From JAHEJN01 sp963787285 (lineage in GTDB: Bacteria; Actinomycetota; Acidimicrobiia; Acidimicrobiales; JAHEJN01), in NCBI GenBank assembly GCA_963787285.1, contig CAWBCM010000012.1, positions 1 through 64,000 on the forward strand: DNA of 64,000 bases, written 5' to 3'. The notes under the pieces are model-generated. The model saw only the letters and a program-made list of their open reading frames with translations. It was not told the DNA's origin and searched no databases. The position numbers and the translations under genes are program-made. Below, piece after piece: positions 15,190 to 23,423 of the stretch (position 1 is the stretch's first letter; each line of letters opens with the position of its first letter).

Positions 15190-16317
15190 TTACCTGTCGC
15201 TGAGTAGTCCGCCGATGACGTCGGCGGCTTCTTCGTCGTTCTCTTCCAGCACATGGGAGTAGATGTTGAGTGTGGTGGAGGTGTTGGCGTGGCCGAGGCG
15301 GTTGCTCACGGTGGTGATGTCGACGCCGTTGGCGAGCAGCTGGGTGGCATGGGCGTGGCGGAGATCGTGGAGTCGGGACTTCGACTGATTGCTCGGCAGC
15401 CGACGGAACGCTGCGGTGACGTTGTCGGGGTGCAGGGGCCGTGACCCGTCGGGTGCGTGGCTGAACACGTAGCCGCCGCCTTCGACCATCTCGATGCCGG
15501 TGTCGGCCGACCGTTGCTCCATCGCTTGCCGGTGTTGTCGCATGACATCAAGTGTTGCCATGTCCAGTGACAGTCGGCGGCTGGAGCCGGTCTTGGTCGA
15601 CTTCACGATCGTTCCGTCGGGCACGGCGACGACGGTGCGGGCGACCTCGAGGCGGCGTCGGTCGAAGTCGATGTCGGTCCAGCGCAACCCGCACAGCTCG
15701 GCGCGCCGCATGCCGGTGGCGATGGCGAGCCGAACCAGTACGCCGAAGGTGGGGTCGTAGTCGTCGGCCTCGGCGAGCAGGATCCTGACGAAGCTCATCG
15801 ATGGGGGAGTGATCTCCTTGCGCCGGATGGTGGGCGGCGAGGCATTGACCGCGGCGTTGTGTTCGATCCATCCCCACTTCACGCCCTGCTTGAGTCCCCG
15901 ACGGATGATCGAGTGGACCTGCCGAACCGACGCGGGAGCCAAGCCGGCGTCCTTGGTCAACGCCTGGTAGTAGTCGTCGAGTACGGGTGTGGTGAGCTTG
16001 GTTACCGGTATCGACCCGAGCACCGGGTTGATGCGGCGCTCGATGAGTCGCCGGTATTCACGCAGCGTGGTGGGCGACAAGTCGTCTCCTGCCATCTCCA
16101 ACCACCGGTCGAGAAGATCGCACAATCGGGTACCGGTGCCAGTGAGACGACCGCCCTCCACATCGGCGATCAGCTTGCGCAGCTCGCGCTGAGCGTGGCG
16201 CTTGAGGCCCTGCACGGTTCGGCTGCGTTGACGGCGCCGGCCCGTGAGCGGGTCACGGCCGAGCTCGACGATGAGCTCCCAGGTTCCCGGCGTCCGCTCC
16301 CGGAGATGTCCCTCCAT
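15190..16317 (-). CDS. Site-specific tyrosine recombinase (integrase)
   Basis: The 375-residue protein starts at ATG 16317. An N-terminal arm-binding domain (TWELIVELGRDPLTGRRRQR) and a core-binding SAM-like domain (LCDLLDRWLEMAGDDLSPTT) precede the catalytic domain. The catalytic residues are visible: Arg in TGMRRAELCGLRW (about 204), HxxR in LHDLRHAHATQ (about 315), His in RLGHANTSTT (about 340) and the nucleophile Tyr in NIYSHVLEEN (about 352). The gene ends beside nothing else and begins 117 bp from the 3' end of tRNA-Lys. That is the classic layout of an element integrated into a tRNA 3' end. It probably mobilises, or once mobilised, the island to its left. Confidence 0.92.
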   Translation of the reverse strand: MEGHLRERTPGTWELIVELGRDPLTGRRRQRSRTVQGLKRHAQRELRKLIADVEGGRLTGTGTRLCDLLDRWLEMAGDDLSPTTLREYRRLIERRINPVLGSIPVTKLTTPVLDDYYQALTKDAGLAPASVRQVHSIIRRGLKQGVKWGWIEHNAAVNASPPTIRRKEITPPSMSFVRILLAEADDYDPTFGVLVRLAIATGMRRAELCGLRWTDIDFDRRRLEVARTVVAVPDGTIVKSTKTGSSRRLSLDMATLDVMRQHRQAMEQRSADTGIEMVEGGGYVFSHAPDGSRPLHPDNVTAAFRRLPSNQSKSRLHDLRHAHATQLLANGVDITTVSNRLGHANTSTTLNIYSHVLEENDEEAADVIGGLLSDR

Positions 16318-16384
16318 GGATCCGGTTGTAACACACGCTTCTCCGGAAAGCGTTGGATTCACGTTGGATGGCCACGAAAACGAC

Positions 16385-16427
16385 GAAACCCCAGGCCGCC
16401 CGAAAACCGGGTCTGACCTGGGGTTTC
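16385..16427. terminator. Bidirectional terminator between integrase gene and tRNA-Lys
   Basis: GAAACCCCAGG (16385-16395) and CCTGGGGTTTC (16417-16427) form an 11-bp stem just after the 3' end of tRNA-Lys. TTTC on one side and GAAA on the other give short U-runs in both directions. Confidence 0.65.
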
Positions 16428-16433
16428 TTCGTG

Positions 16434-16506
16434 TACGCCCCCTGGGACTTGAACCCAGAACCTGCGGATTAAGAGTCCGATGCTCTGCCAATTGAGCTAG
16501 AGGCGC
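16434..16506 (-). tRNA. tRNA-Lys (anticodon CTT)
   Basis: The 73-nt cloverleaf has acceptor GCGCCTC pairing with GGGGCGT, a D-arm GCTC...GAGC, anticodon stem TCGGA/TCCGC around loop CTCTTAA, and T-arm CTGGG-TTCAAGT-CCCAG. The CCA end is not encoded. It lies just outside the integrase gene, so its 3' end is the probable attachment site. Confidence 0.95.
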
Positions 16507-16552
16507 TTGTGGGCCACCAAGGCTAACCCTACGGCTGGCCGGAATGACGGTG

Positions 16553-16627
16553 GGTGACCGACGGGATTCGAACCCGCGACATCCGCGACCACAACGCGGT
16601 GCTCTAACCAGCTGAGCTACGGCCACC
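16553..16627 (-). tRNA. tRNA-His (anticodon GTG)
   Basis: The acceptor GTGGCCG pairs with CGGTCAC, with the extra G-1 (16627) facing discriminator C. The anticodon loop is TTGTGGT and the T-loop is TTCGAAT. It is transcribed toward tRNA-Lys, 46 bp away, and probably in one transcript. Confidence 0.95.
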
Positions 16628-16732
16628 AAGGCCGGCCCATCATAGGGCCGGCCACTCCCCGCCACACGAACGGGTTTCGCCGCCGCCGCGGCCGGAGCGC
16701 CCGAGCGCCCCGTTCCCGAACCCCACCGGGGC

Positions 16733-16745
16733 TACGGTTGGGTCA
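16733..16745 (+). promoter_or_regulatory. -10 element TACGGT upstream of the 16.8-kb lipoprotein gene
   Basis: TACGGT at 16733-16738 matches the hexamers found 6-8 bp before start codons elsewhere in the window. It points to a transcript start, and perhaps a leaderless start, at about 16745. Confidence 0.45.
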
Positions 16746-16801
16746 TCGACACCCACGCCCGCTCCCGTCGTCGACATCTCGCCCTGGCGGCAACCCTCGC
16801 C

Positions 16802-17281
16802 ATGGGACTGCTGGCGGCGTCGTGCGCCGAGACCACCACTCCCGAGGAGAATCGGGAAGCCGCGATCCAGACCACCGTCATCCGGTGGATCGCCGACAAA
16901 CACCCGCCTGCCGCGCCGGAGAACCCCGACGAGGTGCCGGTCGTGTTCATCGAGTCACTCAGCACCGACGGCATTCCCATCGAGGTGCAGGTCGAGATCA
17001 TCGACCGCCTCGTCGACGAGATGACCATCCGCTTCACCGACAGCCGGGCCGAAGCTGTCGACGACGCCGACGCGGCCCTGGCGGTGCGTGACGGCAGCAT
17101 CCTCGTCGGGCTCGGTCCGATACCCGACGGGTCCGATCCTGCAGTGCGGGCCGAGATCTACCGATCGCTCGACGACATCAGCGGCTACATCGTCGAGATC
17201 GAGTCGAACGGCGGCCGATGGGTCGTCGAAGGCGAGCCCGAGGAAACGCCCGCCGAGGGCCTGATCGTGGCGGAGGACTAG
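16802..17281 (+). CDS. Probable secreted lipoprotein of unknown function
   Basis: From ATG 16802 the protein reads MGLLAASCAETTTPEENREA, with a lipobox (LAASC) just after the start. The same frame is open further upstream and encodes a basic n-region plus hydrophobic core (ARSRRRHLALAATLAMGLLA), so the true start must lie near 16745, where only ATC or GTC codons are available. The mature part is acidic, about 150 residues, with alternating helix and strand segments. It resembles no named family. tRNA-His lies upstream, divergent. Confidence 0.6.
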   Translation: MGLLAASCAETTTPEENREAAIQTTVIRWIADKHPPAAPENPDEVPVVFIESLSTDGIPIEVQVEIIDRLVDEMTIRFTDSRAEAVDDADAALAVRDGSILVGLGPIPDGSDPAVRAEIYRSLDDISGYIVEIESNGGRWVVEGEPEETPAEGLIVAED

Positions 17282-17326
17282 ATCACGGCCACGACCGCTC
17301 ACCCCGCTCCGACGCCCACCTCGCGG

Positions 17327-18777
17327 GTGCACTCATGGTCGACTTCTGCCTTCGACGTGATACGTGGCCGAAGCGACTTCGATCGGCTGCTGCGCATCCA
17401 TCCGGTTCACAGCGCGGCCGAGGCGTTTTTCGCCGTTTCACTGGCCGGATCACTGTTCTTCAACGTGTCGGTCGACGCCGCCCGACCCCGGATCCTGCTG
17501 TACCTGGCCCTCACGATGGCACCCTTCGCGGTCCTCGCGCCGTTGATCGGTCCGATGATCGACCGGGTCCGGGGTGGCCCCCGCATCGTGTTGTCGGCCA
17601 CCCTCGCGCGCGGGGCGTGTTGGCCATGATGCTCGCCACCCAGCTCCGCACGCTGGCCCTCTTCCCGCTCGCCTTCGGGATCATGGTGCTGGGTCGCACC
17701 TACTCCGTCGCCCGCATCGCCATGGTCCCCTCGGTGGTCCACGACCCCGAACGGCTGGTAGCGGCCAATGCCCGACTCGCGCTCATCGGCACGATCGGCG
17801 GCACCCTGGGCGGTGCGGGTGCCGTCGGTGTCCTCACCCTCACCAGCGCCCCGTGGGTCCTGCGGTCCGGCGCCGTTCTCTACCTCATCGGCACCGTGCT
17901 GGCCACCCGGCTTCCCCTCGACAGCGACGTCGCACCCGAGGCTCCGGTCGAGGAGTACCTCGAGCTGCACGACTCGGTGATTCAGGCCACCACCCTCGAC
18001 ATGGCCGCGCTCCGAGCTTCGGTGGGTTTCCTGTTCTTCCACCTCGGTTTCGTGCTGAAGGCCGAGGGTGCGCCCACCTGGTTCTTCGGACTGGTGCTCG
18101 CCGCCAGCTCCCTGGGTGGCTTCGCCGGCAACATCCTCGCGCCCTGGCTTCGGAACCACGTGAACGAACAGCCCATCCTCACGATCGCCTTGGTGGTTCC
18201 GGCCGGTGCCGCCTTCGTCGCCGGTCTCCGGTACCACGAGGTCACGGTGCTGATCCTCGTCGCCCTGCTGGGCGTGGCCGCCAGCACGGCGCGCCGCGCG
18301 TACGACAGCGTGGTCCAGCGTCGTGCACCCCATGCCCGCCGCGGTCGGGCCTATGCCTGGCTCGAGACCCGCCTCGAGATGGCCTGGGTGGTCGGCGGCC
18401 TGGCCGCGGTCACGGCCCGTCTACGCGACTGGGTCGGTCTGATCGTATTGGCGGCGGCGTTGGGCCTGGTCGCGGTTCTTCATCGCCAGTGGCGCCGCAC
18501 ATGGGTACGGCTGCTCGAGCTTCAACAGGCCGATCCCCTCGCCGAGCGCCTGCTTCGTACCGCCGAACAGCTCGCGACCCAGGGTGACCACGAACAGTCG
18601 ATCATCACGGCGACGGCGGCGGCCGAGATCGCAGCAGCCGGCGCATCGCGCGACCGCTTCGAGGCACCGCTGTGTGAGTTGCGGGCGATGCGAAACGAGC
18701 TGATCGAAGGTGAGGTGCCCGAACCGGCTTCGGCCCTGCGGCTCGCCCGTCGGGTGGTCGCCGGCGACGACCCCTGA
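17327..18777 (+). pseudogene. MFS transporter, one frameshift
   Basis: The gene starts at about GTG 17327. The first 95 residues contain two or three membrane helices and the MFS loop 2-3 motif GPMIDRVRGGPR. In the run GCGCGGGGCG near 17615 the frame changes by one base, and the remaining helices continue (LFPLAFGIMVLGRTYSVARI, LGGAGAVGVLTLTS, IVLAAALGLVAVL). A soluble C-terminal tail of about 90 residues (LAERLLRTAEQLATQGDHEQ) resembles tails of MFS proteins in related actinobacteria. The joined length is about 483 residues. The single-G change in a G-run makes a sequencing error plausible. Substrate unknown. Confidence 0.75.
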
Positions 18778-18793
18778 GCCGCCGGCGGTCACG

Positions 18794-18799
18794 TACGCT
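18794..18799 (+). promoter_or_regulatory. -10 element of the tRNA-Arg gene
   Basis: TACGCT ends 10 bp before the mature 5' end of tRNA-Arg, a normal distance for a tRNA promoter. Confidence 0.45.
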
Positions 18800-18809
18800 T
18801 GGTCGGTCA

Positions 18810-18883
18810 GCCCTCGTAGCTCAGCTGGACAGAGCACCGGACTTCTAATCCGATGGTCGCAGGTTCGAATCCTGCCGAGGGCG
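18810..18883 (+). tRNA. tRNA-Arg (anticodon TCT)
   Basis: The 74-nt gene has acceptor GCCCTCG pairing with CGAGGGC, anticodon stem-loop CCGGA-CTTCTAA-TCCGA and T-arm GCAGG-TTCGAAT-CCTGC, with discriminator G. CCA is not encoded. Confidence 0.95.
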
Positions 18884-18973
18884 CACGTCCCCGCCGCTTC
18901 TGGCGCGCCATCGGTCGTGCCGTGCCGGCCCAAAGCCCGCCGGGACGGCAAGGGCGGTGAGATTGCGTGCTGG

Positions 18974-19804
18974 CTACCTCCAGCGCACGCTGCTTCCGGC
19001 GTCGACGGGAAGGCTGATCCCGGTCACGGCGCGTGCACCGTCGGAGGCGAGGTACAAGACGGCGTCGCTGATGTCACGTTCCTCGACGGGTAGGTACACC
19101 TTGGCCGTGTGCTCGGCCAGTTCGGGGTGGTGGTCCCAGTATTCGCGGACGGCTTCGCTCGTCGTGAGCGGTGTGTCGACGCCCGAAGGGTGCACCGCGT
19201 TGACGCGGATCCCGTGCTTGGCGAGGTCGCCTGCGCTCATCTTCATCAAACCGGTGACCCCCCACTTCGACACGGTGTAGGCGGTGAAGGCAACATCGTC
19301 GTTCGCCACGGTCTGCAGCGCGGCGGTGGAGGAGATCACCACTATCGATCCGCCCCGGGCGCCCTCGATCAGGTGGGGCACGGTGACCTCGATGGTGTTC
19401 CACACTCCGGTGAGGTTCACGTCGAGCGTCACATCCCAGATCTCGGCACGGCCGGCGTCGTCGGTCGGTTGGTCGAGGCGGACGGCGAACGTGCCGGCGT
19501 TGGCGACGACGATGTCGAGTCGTCCGTGAGCGGCGACGCCCGACGACACGGCGGCACGCAACTCGGCGCGATCACGCACGTCGGCGATCCCGGTCGTCAC
19601 CCGACCGCCGATCGCCTCGATGAGGCGCTTGGTCTCGGCCAGGTCCTCCGGACTCGAGAGCTTGGCGGCGACAGAATCAATCTGCCGGCAGATGTCGATG
19701 GCGATGATGTCGGCCCCGGCCTCGGCCAGCCGCACCGCGTGGGATTGTCCCATGCCGCGCGCCGCGCCCGTCACCACGGCGACCCGTCCGTCGAGCTCAC
19801 CCAT
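18974..19804 (-). CDS. Mycofactocin-type SDR oxidoreductase
   Basis: The 276-residue protein starts at ATG 19804 after GGAGGGG. It has the Rossmann motif TGAARGMGQSHA, NAG (ANAGTFAV), the active-site Ser and Tyr-x-x-x-Lys (YTVSKWG), and a C-terminal SLPVDAGSSVR. The insertion after the second strand, AIDICRQIDSVAAKLSSPED then LAETKRLIEAIGGRV, is the hallmark of the mycofactocin-coupled SDR subfamily (TIGR03971). In these the nicotinamide cofactor is held in place and reoxidised via mycofactocin. The substrate is unknown, usually an alcohol. A palindrome overlaps its promoter. Confidence 0.88.
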   Translation of the reverse strand: MGELDGRVAVVTGAARGMGQSHAVRLAEAGADIIAIDICRQIDSVAAKLSSPEDLAETKRLIEAIGGRVTTGIADVRDRAELRAAVSSGVAAHGRLDIVVANAGTFAVRLDQPTDDAGRAEIWDVTLDVNLTGVWNTIEVTVPHLIEGARGGSIVVISSTAALQTVANDDVAFTAYTVSKWGVTGLMKMSAGDLAKHGIRVNAVHPSGVDTPLTTSEAVREYWDHHPELAEHTAKVYLPVEERDISDAVLYLASDGARAVTGISLPVDAGSSVRWR

Positions 19805-19847
19805 ACCGACCCCTCCTTGCGTGTTCGGCGACCACGGCCGACCGAGG

Positions 19848-19859
19848 ATCATATATGAT
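19848..19859 (-). promoter_or_regulatory. 12-bp palindrome overlapping the SDR promoter
   Basis: ATCATATATGAT is a perfect, unusually AT-rich palindrome 44 bp upstream of the SDR start. It contains TATGAT, a good -10 element on the minus strand. It could be the operator of a TetR- or GntR-like repressor located elsewhere. Confidence 0.45.
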
Positions 19860-19866
19860 GTGGCGA

Positions 19867-20616
19867 TCAGCTGGACAGCCAGCCGTGGTGCACGAGTCCC
19901 TCCTCGATGCCCGCGGCGAAATGCGCTCGGGCGTGGAAAACGTGGGCCCCCTCGAACGCCTTCAGCTCCGGAGCGGCATTGCCGACCACGATCGAACGGA
20001 AGCCGAGCTCGGGACGCATCATGTCGAGGTCGTTGCCGGTATCGCCGGCGGTGACCACGTTCTCCGGCGACACCCCCAGCTCGCGCGCCAGGAACCGAAC
20101 CGCCTCGCCCTTGCCCGACCGCTGAGGCAGAACGTCGAGAAAGCGGTCGTGGGAATGCACCAGCTTGACCTCGAGGTCCGTGGTGGCCAGGAGCCCGGCG
20201 ACCGTCGAAACGATCTCGCCGGCGTCGGGCGGAACGAAGTAGCTTCGTTTGAGCGACGACTGCCACTCGTCGGGTTGCCGCTCCACACCGGGCAGGCGCG
20301 CCGCCATCAGCTCGTCGATTGCAGCGGTGCTCCACGACCGATCGATATGGGTCGCCCAACGTTCGTCGAGCTCGAACCCCCCGTCGGGTCCCTTCCGCCA
20401 CAACTCGGTCCCCACCATCGCCACGCAGGCAAACGGTCGACGCGACGTGCCCAATTCCTCACAGAAGTCGAGCATCGAACGAAGGTGGCGCCCGGTGGCG
20501 AAGACCACCATGACCTCGGCAGCATCGAGATCGGCCCAGAGCCGCCGGGAGGCCTCGTCGTCGCCGATGAAGGTGCCGTCGAGATCGGTGGCCAGCAAGC
20601 GCATCGGAGAGGTCAC
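19867..20616 (-). CDS. HAD-family sucrose-phosphate phosphatase-like hydrolase
   Basis: The 249-residue protein starts at GTG 20616 (ATG 20604 is possible). It has HAD motif I (ATDLDGTF, nucleophile Asp near residue 11), motif II (FATGRHLRSM), the conserved Lys region (RSGKGEAVRFLARELG) and motif IV (VTAGDTGNDLDMM). These match the Cof-like/sucrose-phosphatase subgroup. It follows a sucrose-phosphate synthase-like gene by 9 bp, so the pair probably makes sucrose, a compatible solute, or a related glycoside. Confidence 0.82.
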   Translation of the reverse strand: MTSPMRLLATDLDGTFIGDDEASRRLWADLDAAEVMVVFATGRHLRSMLDFCEELGTSRRPFACVAMVGTELWRKGPDGGFELDERWATHIDRSWSTAAIDELMAARLPGVERQPDEWQSSLKRSYFVPPDAGEIVSTVAGLLATTDLEVKLVHSHDRFLDVLPQRSGKGEAVRFLARELGVSPENVVTAGDTGNDLDMMRPELGFRSIVVGNAAPELKAFEGAHVFHARAHFAAGIEEGLVHHGWLSS

Positions 20617-20625
20617 AGGGCGATG

Positions 20626-21919
20626 TCAGTTCCCGTCGAGGCCCGCTCCCTCGTGGGTGCTCCGGGCCCGCTCGAACACGACCAGGCTTCGTCGGGCGAT
20701 ACCCCTCCAGCCGAACATCCGCCGCGCGAAACGCGCGCCGGCGATCGAGAGGCGCTGGCGGAGCTGCGGATACCGAAGCGGCATCGACAGCATCACCGCG
20801 TACTCGCCGCGACCGCTTGGGGTCGGCGAACAAGGCATGGGCGCCGAAGTCGAACATCTCCTCGAGACCGCCGTGCACCGTGACCACACACGGTGTGCCA
20901 CAGGCCATGGCCTCGACCGCAGTCATACCGAAGGGCTCGTAGCGCGAGGGAAGCGAGAACACCGGAGCGGCGCGGTAGTGGTCGGCCATCTCGTCGTCGT
21001 CGATGTGTCCCATCCACAGAACGTCGTCGGCGACCCCGAGCTCATGGGCGATCGACTTCCACGCTTCGACTTTTTCCTGGTCGGCGGAGGAGTTGGCGCC
21101 CACGGCGAGCTGGAGCCGAGCGTCGGGAATCATCTCCTGGAGCTCGGGCAGTGATCGGATCAGCAGGTCGTAGCCCTTGTTGGCCGCCGCGCGCCCCACG
21201 GTGTACACGTCGTTGTCCCGAAACCCCAGCTTCGAGCGCAACGTCGTGGTCTGGGTCGCGGTGACCGGTGTGTACCGACGCTCGTCGATGCCGGGCGGGA
21301 TCATCGCAATGTGATTTTCGGGCACGTCGTAGTCGTCGATGAGGATCTCGACCTGCTGGTTGGTGGTGGCGATCACGTGGTCACATCGACGATAGGTGAG
21401 GAACTCCTTGCGAATTCGCTCGTCGAACCGGTAGTTCGATTCGAGGTCCTGGGGGTCGCCCTTCATGTCGGCGCGCTTCCACGACCCGAGCGAATGGGGT
21501 GTGTGCACGTGCGCGATGTCGAGCTCCTCGGAGATCCGTTGGGCGGCGAAGCCGGCATCCCAGTAGTGCGAGTTGATGTACTCGTAGCGCATCTGGTTCT
21601 CGCCGATCGCAACGAGGAAGTTGCGCACGAACTCCTCGAGGTGGTCGTGCATGTCCTCCTTGCGGATGAACTCCTTGCCGCCGAAGGGGATGCGCCACAC
21701 GCGAAGGCCGTCGCCCATGTCGTCGAACTCGGGTTGGTCCTCGAACCGCCGGGTGACGATGTCGACGGCATGCCCGAGCTCCCGGAATTGCTTGGCCAGC
21801 TCGAGCACGAAGACGACCTGGCCGCCGGTGTCGGGCCGTCCCAGCTCGGCGTCGGCCGCGACGTAGCCGTGCAAGGACAGCAACAAGATCCGAGACGAGG
21901 TACGAGTGGTGGGCAACAT
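20626..21919 (-). pseudogene. Sucrose-phosphate synthase-like glycosyltransferase, one frameshift near the 3' end
   Basis: From ATG 21919 the GT-B protein reads LLLSLHGYVAADAELGRPDT and GGQVVFVLELAKQFRELGHA, the N-terminal signature of sucrose synthase and sucrose-phosphate synthase. Later come NSHYWDAG, HTPHSLGSWKR, NKGYDLLIRSLPEL and the donor-site motif EPFGMTAVEAMACGTP. Near 20810 (ADPKRSR) the frame changes by one base and the last 60 residues continue in another frame (GEYAVMLSMPLRYPQLRQRL) to TGA 20626. The joined length is about 431 residues. The tight coupling to the phosphatase gene supports a real functional pair; the indel may be a sequencing error. Confidence 0.8.
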
Positions 21920-22002
21920 GTCGACTTTCGGGTCGGGATCCGCCCCTTCTTGCTACCGCCGCGTTCGAGGCAGGGCAACGTGCTGGTTCGTCGCGACGAC
22001 AA

Positions 22003-22047
22003 GGGGGGCCGTTCGACAGGACTGACACTGCCCGTCGAACGACCCCC
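22003..22047 (-). terminator. Hairpin downstream of aceA
   Basis: GGGGGGCCGTTCGAC and GTCGAACGACCCCC form a GC-rich stem with one bulge, 27 bp after the aceA stop. No U-run follows. Confidence 0.5.
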
Positions 22048-22073
22048 GGATCATCCCCGCCGATTCCCCCCGA

Positions 22074-23375
22074 TCAGTGGAACTGCTCCTCTTCGGTCGA
22101 CCCCTTGAGGGCCAGCGTCGAAGCGGTGCCACCGGAGATCACCTGGGCCACCTGGTCGAAGTAGCCGGCGCCCACCTCACGCTGGTGCTTGGTGGCGGTG
22201 TAGCCGTCGTCCTCCATGCCGAACTCGCGCTGCTGGAGCTCGACGTAGGCGGTCATGTCGTTCTCCTGGTAGCCGCGGGCGAGATCGAACGCCGAGGCGT
22301 TCAGCGCATGCCAGCCCGCCAGGGTGATGAACTGGAACCGGTAGCCCATCGCGCCGAGCTCCTTCTGGAACATGGCGATGGTCGAGTCGTCGAGGGCCGC
22401 CTTCCAGTTGAACGACGGTGAGCAGTTGTAGGCCAACATCTTGCCCGGGAACTCCGCATGCACTGCTTCGGCGAACTCGCGAGCCTGGCCGAGGTCGGGC
22501 GTACCCGTCTCGCACCAGATGAGATCGGAGTACGGCGCATAGGCCAGAGCCCGCTTGATGGGCGTGGCCATACTCGGCGTGGTCTTGTAGAAGCCTTCGG
22601 GGGTGCGCTCGCCGGTGAGGAACTCGCGATCGCGCTCGTCGACGTCACTGGTGATGAGATTGGCGGCCAGCGCATCGGTACGAGCCAGCACCAGCGTGTC
22701 GACGCCGAGCACGTCGGCGGCGAGACGGGCCGCCGACAGGGTGCGGATGTGCTGCTGGGTCGGCACCAGCACCTTGCCGCCCATGTGGCCGCACTTCTTC
22801 TCCGACGCCAGCTGATCCTCGAAGTGCACGCCGGCGGCGCCGGCCTCGATCATGCCCTTCATGAGCTCGTAGGCGTTGAGGGCGCCACCGAAACCGGCCT
22901 CGGCGTCGGCCACGATGGGAAGCATCCAGTCGCGCTGGGGCTCCCCATCGTTCTCGGCCCACTCGATCTGGTCGGCCCGGCGCAGTGCGTTGTTCAACCG
23001 CTCGACCACCTTGGGCACCGAGTTGGCGGGATAGAGCGACTGGTCGGGGTACACCTGGCCGGCCACGTTGGCGTCGCCGGCCACCTGCCATCCCGAGAGG
23101 TACAGCGCCGGGAGCCCGGCCTTGGCGTACTGGATGGCCTGGCCGCCGGTCATGGCACCGAGGGCGTGCACGTAGTCCATGTCGGCGAGACGTTGCCAGA
23201 GCTTCTTGGCGCCGGCCTTGGCCAGTGTGCAGTCGGGCACGATCGACCCGCGCAGCTTCACCACGTCTTCGGCGCTGTAGTCGCGGGTGATGCCCTCCCA
23301 ACGGGGATTGGTGGCCCAGTCGTGCTCGAGCGCCTCGACCTGCTGGCGGTACGTTGACGTGCTTTCGGTGGTCAT
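22074..23375 (-). CDS. aceA: Isocitrate lyase
   Basis: Isocitrate lyase cleaves isocitrate to glyoxylate and succinate, the first step of the glyoxylate shunt. The 433-residue protein has the signature loop EKKCGHMGGKVL with the catalytic Cys near residue 193. It also has the metal and substrate motifs VADAEAGFGGALNAYELMKG, ARTDALAANLI and NCSPSFNWK. Length matches the short class typical of bacteria. It begins at ATG 23375, is followed by a hairpin, and lies 48 bp downstream of malate synthase, so both are probably one transcript. Confidence 0.97.
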   Translation of the reverse strand: MTTESTSTYRQQVEALEHDWATNPRWEGITRDYSAEDVVKLRGSIVPDCTLAKAGAKKLWQRLADMDYVHALGAMTGGQAIQYAKAGLPALYLSGWQVAGDANVAGQVYPDQSLYPANSVPKVVERLNNALRRADQIEWAENDGEPQRDWMLPIVADAEAGFGGALNAYELMKGMIEAGAAGVHFEDQLASEKKCGHMGGKVLVPTQQHIRTLSAARLAADVLGVDTLVLARTDALAANLITSDVDERDREFLTGERTPEGFYKTTPSMATPIKRALAYAPYSDLIWCETGTPDLGQAREFAEAVHAEFPGKMLAYNCSPSFNWKAALDDSTIAMFQKELGAMGYRFQFITLAGWHALNASAFDLARGYQENDMTAYVELQQREFGMEDDGYTATKHQREVGAGYFDQVAQVISGGTASTLALKGSTEEEQFH

Positions 23376-23423
23376 TGGAGTGGTGTCCTTCTTCTCGTCG
23401 TTGAGATGTTGGGGGGGGGTTGG

